DNA from: Emydura subglobosa
Taxonomy: Eukaryota > Chordata > Testudines > Chelidae
Assembly (NCBI GenBank): GCA_007922225.1
Contig: ML680055.1
Location: 5,076,047-5,140,046 of the forward strand
Length of the DNA stretch: 64,000 nucleotides
Direction: 5' to 3'
Shown: piece after piece, positions 60,301 through 64,000 of the stretch
Numbering within the stretch: position 1 is the stretch's first letter
How the letters are laid out: each line of letters opens with the position of its first letter
The notes under the pieces: generated by a model
Database searches by the model: none
Seen by the model: the letters and a program-made list of their open reading frames with translations, nothing else
Told to the model about the DNA's origin: nothing
Translations under genes and position numbers: made by a program

Positions 60301-61256
60301 CAAAGTCACCTGATTCAGTTTTTCTAGAAGACTAGGTTCAATTTAGTTTTGTTATTCATAAACAAATAAATCAACACCCATCAATTAAAGCTGTCACATT
60401 CTGGTAGGACGTGGTTTAGTACATTTTATGTAGAAATTGTACTATTATTGGATATTTCTCCCCATACTACATTTGACTACAGCTTTATTAGAAAATCAAT
60501 AGGTCTGTATTTCTGGGAGAAGCTTGAATTGCCTTAAGTTAGTATTCCACCTTCTGGAATTCTGCAAGTTATATTATTGCCAGGGAACTAATTCAATTTT
60601 TTTGTCTGAACCTCACATTATTAAAATTGTATTTTTACTTAAGAGCAAGGTGCCTACCATGAAAGAGAACTGTTAATGGAAACAGGGTGCTGACCTTGGG
60701 GACAGTTATTCATTGATGTTATGGAGATATAGCCATACTGCCGTGATGTCTGTGTCCCAAGACCCCATTTCATCTCTAAGTAAATAGGTACATGGTTTGC
60801 TCATATCTAATGGGTAAAGTAGTCCCAAAATGTTATACGTTCAATTTTTCTCCTTCACCATACCATAATGAGCCATATTCACAGACTTATGCCACTTCTC
60901 TATCTTCCACCTTCAACCACAATATGAAATTTGTTTCTGCAAAGCATGTGTAAATATTTTTAACTGTTTCTTGCTCTCTTTCCCTTATATTCTCTCCTGT
61001 TGGTTAACAATCTCAAAAAGAACATTTTAATAGATATTTGGTATTTCATTTCTCCTTGAAGTGAAAATGAAATGTTGAAGCCCTATAGAACACATTCCTT
61101 CCTCCTGGTTAACTAGTGCTTGCATAATTTCTGTTAAAACAACAGCAAAAATTGATTCAAATATCAATGACTTTGAAAAAACATGATCAGTTCCTTTGAG
61201 AAATTTTATAAAAACATTGCGGGCCAAAATGGAAGAATCTATCATGACACTGACTC
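60301..61256. other. AT-rich non-coding stretch
   Basis: It may include further decayed 5' pol or gag sequence of the gypsy-like element on the minus strand, but no motif is readable. Confidence 0.3.
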
Positions 61257-61430
61257 CTGTGGATTTAGCAAGTCACTTAATCTCTCCCTGCCTCAGTTTA
61301 CTGTGCTGTGAAATTAGGATAATACTTTTCATCATCACAGAGGTGTTTTGAAGATTGATTAATGAACATTTGTGAAGTGCTTTGAAGATTAATATTGCTA
61401 CATGAGTGCAAAGCATTATTTTTATCTGAG
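61257..61430 (+). mobile_element. MIR SINE, CORE and tail
   Basis: GCAAGTCACTTAATCTCTCC, then CTGCCTCAGTTTACTGTGCT, then GAAATTAGGATAATACTTTT and GAGGTGTTTTGAAGATTGAT are in the MIR order. The tRNA-derived head is not clear. Confidence 0.7.
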
Positions 61431-61799
61431 CTGTTTCCTTTCCTGTGCCCACTACCTAATGCCATCTTGTAAATTTATAGGGGGTTTCTTATCCCCCAAA
61501 GTTATTTCATATTGCTTTAAATTGTGGTAAACTTGTGTTTTATTTGTTAGGTATCTGTACATGTCATCCCAATTACCAGTGACCAGCATGGGCACTAATT
61601 TGGTTCTTCATGGGGTTTTTTTTCTTCATTCTTTTTGTAAGGGAGCTATCCTGTGAAATAAATAACTGAATCTTCTATTGCAGGTTAAATTCTTGTATCA
61701 GGGTAAATTGCAATCTAGTGGATTGAGTACTGGGCTGGGCATGAAGGGACTTGAGGTCTGTTCAAATTTCTTTGGCTTTTCCCCTGTCTGACGTTGGAA

Positions 61800-61940
61800 G
61801 TCATTTATTATTATTTATTATTTGTATTACTATAGTGCTTAGGAGACCTAGTTGTGGAATAGGAACCCACCGTGCTAGGCACAGTACAAGCAGATCAAAA
61901 AGTACAGATCTTCCCCCAAGGAGCTTACTCTCGAAGTATA
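61800..61940 (+). repeat. Interspersed repeat related to 12255-12365
   Basis: TATTATTTGTATTACTATAG, then CCACCGTGCTAGGCACAGTA, then CCCCCAAGGAGCTTACTCTC. The words match the shorter copy near 12290. The class is not assigned. Confidence 0.5.
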
Positions 61941-62184
61941 GGACAAGGGACAACAAATGGATACAGACAGATGGGGGAGTACAAGTAAACACTGGGGACA
62001 ACACTGGTCAGCGTGACTGCATACAGCAGTCTAACTTTGTCAAATTTTTTGTAGGTATGACTGCACAGGAGAGTTTTGAGGATGGATTTGAAGGAGGACA
62101 ATGAGGTAGCTTTACAGATGTTTATAAGGAGAATGTGGGGCAGCATTGCAGAAAGCACGAAGGTGCTTGTTTGAAAAATTAGCT

Positions 62185-62300
62185 TCTGTCTACCTTAGTT
62201 TCCTCATCTGTGGGGTTGTGTGTGCAGCGTGTGTCTTGGGGATAACACATCTGTAAAATGCTTTTAGATTCGTTAATAAAGAGTGCTATATATGTGCTAA
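62185..62300 (+). mobile_element. MIR-like SINE tail
   Basis: ACCTTAGTTTCCTCATCTGT, then GGGGATAACACATCTGTAAA and TTCGTTAATAAAGAGTGC follow MIR tail order, with a GTGTGTGCAGCGTGTGT interruption. Confidence 0.45.
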
Positions 62301-62364
62301 GTATTAATATAATTTTTCACTCTAGGGCCTCCATTCTTCTTTTTGTCATTCCTTCTTTTCCTGC

Positions 62365-62400
62365 CACAAAAAAAAGAAAAGAAAAGAAAAAGAAACAAAA
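62365..62400 (+). repeat. A-rich (AAAAG)n-like simple repeat
   Basis: AAAAAAAAGAAAAGAAAAGA and similar units continue for about 36 bp. Confidence 0.8.
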
Positions 62401-62699
62401 AACCGTAATAGGCTTATCTTATAAATAAACCATGTAATTACATTTGAAAAAAATTGTGTATATGCATACATAAACCACTTACACAAACATACATGTGAAT
62501 ACAAAACATTTTTATATGTAACATGTACTAGTGGTATATTTTCGTGAAGGATTGGGCCCTGTGTACTTTTTCTTAATATGTTTGCTGAGCACAAAAGGAT
62601 TCTGATCTCAGTTGGGGCTTTTAGGCACTGCCATAATAGAAATAATGAATAATCACAAACATACATACTTGGAAGTCAATGCACTAAAACCACCACCTC

Positions 62700-62871
62700 A
62701 AGCGGCGTAGTGCTGCGTCGATGGGAACGTATTTCCCATCAGCTCAGCACAGTGAAGACTCCGCGCACAACGGAAGTTAAGAAGTTGATGGGAATTACGC
62801 AAGCTACTCTGTGTAGCTTGCATAACTCCCGTTGACTGCCGCTGAATTTTCAGGTAAGTGTAGACCTGGCC
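62700..62871. mobile_element. Harbinger-type MITE, right-end part
   Basis: It ends AAGTGTAGACCTGGCC, followed by TAA, the inverted form of the GGGTATGTCTACAC-type terminus. The interior has short palindromes (GATGGGAACGTATTTCCCATC; AGCTACTCTGTGTAGCT). The left end is not identifiable. Confidence 0.5.
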
Positions 62872-63186
62872 TAAGTTACTAATGAGTATATTTTAGAGAA
62901 TAGATGAGATTGTCACAAGAGGTCTAGTGGAAGAGAGACAATATTGGACAATACTGGACATCTTTTCAAAAGTTGGCAAGAGGAACTAAATGTGTCAGTT
63001 ACTGAGCTGCAATATTTAGATTAATTTGCAAGTTAACTTTCTCCTGCAATTTTTTAAAAAACAGCAAAAGAACCTTATTAATTCTCTGTGTATAGTTTGA
63101 GTGACCTTGCTTTGCTAAGGAAGAATTTGTATGATAAATGGGTGGAGTTAGGTTTGTTTACAATTTGCTGCTATCATGTATGCCGT

Positions 63187-64000
63187 ATTCTTCTTTGAGT
63201 GCTTGCTTATGTTGATTCCAATTAGGTGTGTGTGCACCATGTGCACAGTTGCCGGAAGGTTTTTCCCTTAGCAACATCCGTCGGATCAGAGCAGACACCC
63301 GCTGGAGTGCATGGCATTGTGTATAGGGCTCGGCTGACCCGCTGCCTCCTCAGTTCCTTCTTACTGCCCATGACAGTGTTTGGAGCCTCTTGCCTAGTTC
63401 TCCAGCAAGGTTTCCTCTAGCCAATTAATAATTTTTAAAAAAAAGTGTTAATAGTTATTAGTTAGTGTAGATAGATTTGTTTTTTGGGGGGTACCCTGTC
63501 CCCAATCTCTGGGGGCTCGGTCTCCAGGTTTCAAACCGTGTGGGACCTGCCACAAGCCCATGCCCAGAGGAGACCTGCATGAATCCTCCCTCAAGTGTGT
63601 GGAAGGGGCATACCAACCAGAAAAGTGTAGGATCTGCAGAAGTTTTCGGACGAGGATGAAGAAGGTCAGGTGAGCCAGACTTTAACACCTTCTTATGGAG
63701 GCAGTGCTCCATCCTCAGCCAAGCTCTGACTCAGCACCCAGCACATCAATGTGGAGTGCACTGGCCTTGATAAGGGAGGCGCCAGTGCCGAAAAGGGATT
63801 CGACACCCAGAGAACACTGCACCGACATTCCCCGGCACTGCTGTCGTTCACCAGTGCCGCAGAAAAAGAGGAAGAAGGCAGATGGAGCATTGGCTGACAG
63901 TGAAATTGGCAAACAAGGGAGAGACCCAGTTGGTGTTGCGCATTAGGACACCCGCTGTCCTCCCCACCGGAACCAGCACTGTTGACTCCAGCTCCGCAAG
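63187..64000 (+). mobile_element. Second DIRS-like retrotransposon, 5' part, cut by the window edge
   Basis: It starts TTCTTCTTTGAGTGCTTGCT and follows the copy at 6567 for about 250 bp, including the GTGTGTGCAC segment, the TTTTTCCCTTAGCA words, GCCTCCTCAGTTCCTTCTT and the TTAGTTAGTGTAGATAG segment. Beyond 63490 comes the GC-richer gag-like leader, with CACC-rich text (GCACTGCTGTCGTTCACC, AAAAAGAGGAAGAAGG). Open frames are short here. RT and right end, if present, lie outside the window. Confidence 0.6.

Noticed and set aside
1..64000. CRISPR arrays, operons, ribosome-binding sites, tRNA or rRNA genes
   Set aside because: The DNA is vertebrate-like. No regularly spaced identical repeats, operon structure or RNA gene folds were seen by eye.

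Overview
The window looks like non-mammalian amniote nuclear DNA, most likely turtle, with a crocodilian as the main alternative. The reasons are several CR1 LINE copies of different types, DIRS-like retrotransposons whose capsid-type and reverse-transcriptase sequence can still be read, a Penelope-like element pair, many short Harbinger-type MITEs with TTA target duplications, a hAT transposon with a small derivative, and old MIR SINEs. The DNA is AT-rich apart from one GC-rich block at about 6.9-9.85 kb. I see no prokaryotic gene structure, no tRNA or rRNA gene and no CRISPR array. Species and family assignments come from recognising motifs by eye, not from a database search.

No complete host gene is visible. 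The only host-gene candidate is one 100-nt exon on the + strand (18788-18887) with a good acceptor and a GTAAGT donor, so at least part of the window may be an intron of a + strand gene. I could not name that gene. Everything else recognisable is mobile-element sequence or simple repeat.

Layout. 0-1.6 kb: a minus-strand LINE remnant that is not CR1, then the 5' part of a PIF/Harbinger transposon with the start of its transposase. 4.2-4.5 kb: a short element built from DIRS-like termini. 6.4-11.4 kb: a nested block made of a minus-strand CR1 tail, a 3.3-kb DIRS-like element and a plus-strand CR1. 13.6-15.8 kb: a MIR, then a 1921-bp hAT element with an exact 8-bp target duplication. 21.4-22.1 kb: two Penelope-like fragments head to head. 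24.7-25.4 kb: a 702-bp deletion derivative of the same hAT family. 25.8-31.2 kb: three Harbinger-type MITEs. 32.0-34.3 kb: a poly-T tract, a purine-rich degenerate minisatellite and a MIR-like SINE. 34.4-36.0 kb: a minus-strand CR1. 39.7 kb: a fourth MITE. 46.4-51.3 kb: DIRS-like termini, the inverted 5' half of a CR1 and a plus-strand CR1 3' half. 55.6-56.6 kb: a nonautonomous element with a C-rich centre. 59.0-60.3 kb: a degenerate minus-strand Ty3/Gypsy-like pol. 61.2-62.9 kb: MIR and MITE pieces. From 63.2 kb: the start of a second DIRS-like element, cut by the window edge.

These parts do not work together as a pathway. The window is a record of several transposition systems. The autonomous or formerly autonomous copies (Harbinger 5' fragment, hAT with transposase remnants, CR1, DIRS-like) sit near their short derivatives. 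The most informative structures are the hAT pair, which carries the same transposase-derived filler in opposite orientations at two deletion junctions, the head-to-head Penelope-like pair, and the repeated end-to-start junctions of the DIRS-like family.
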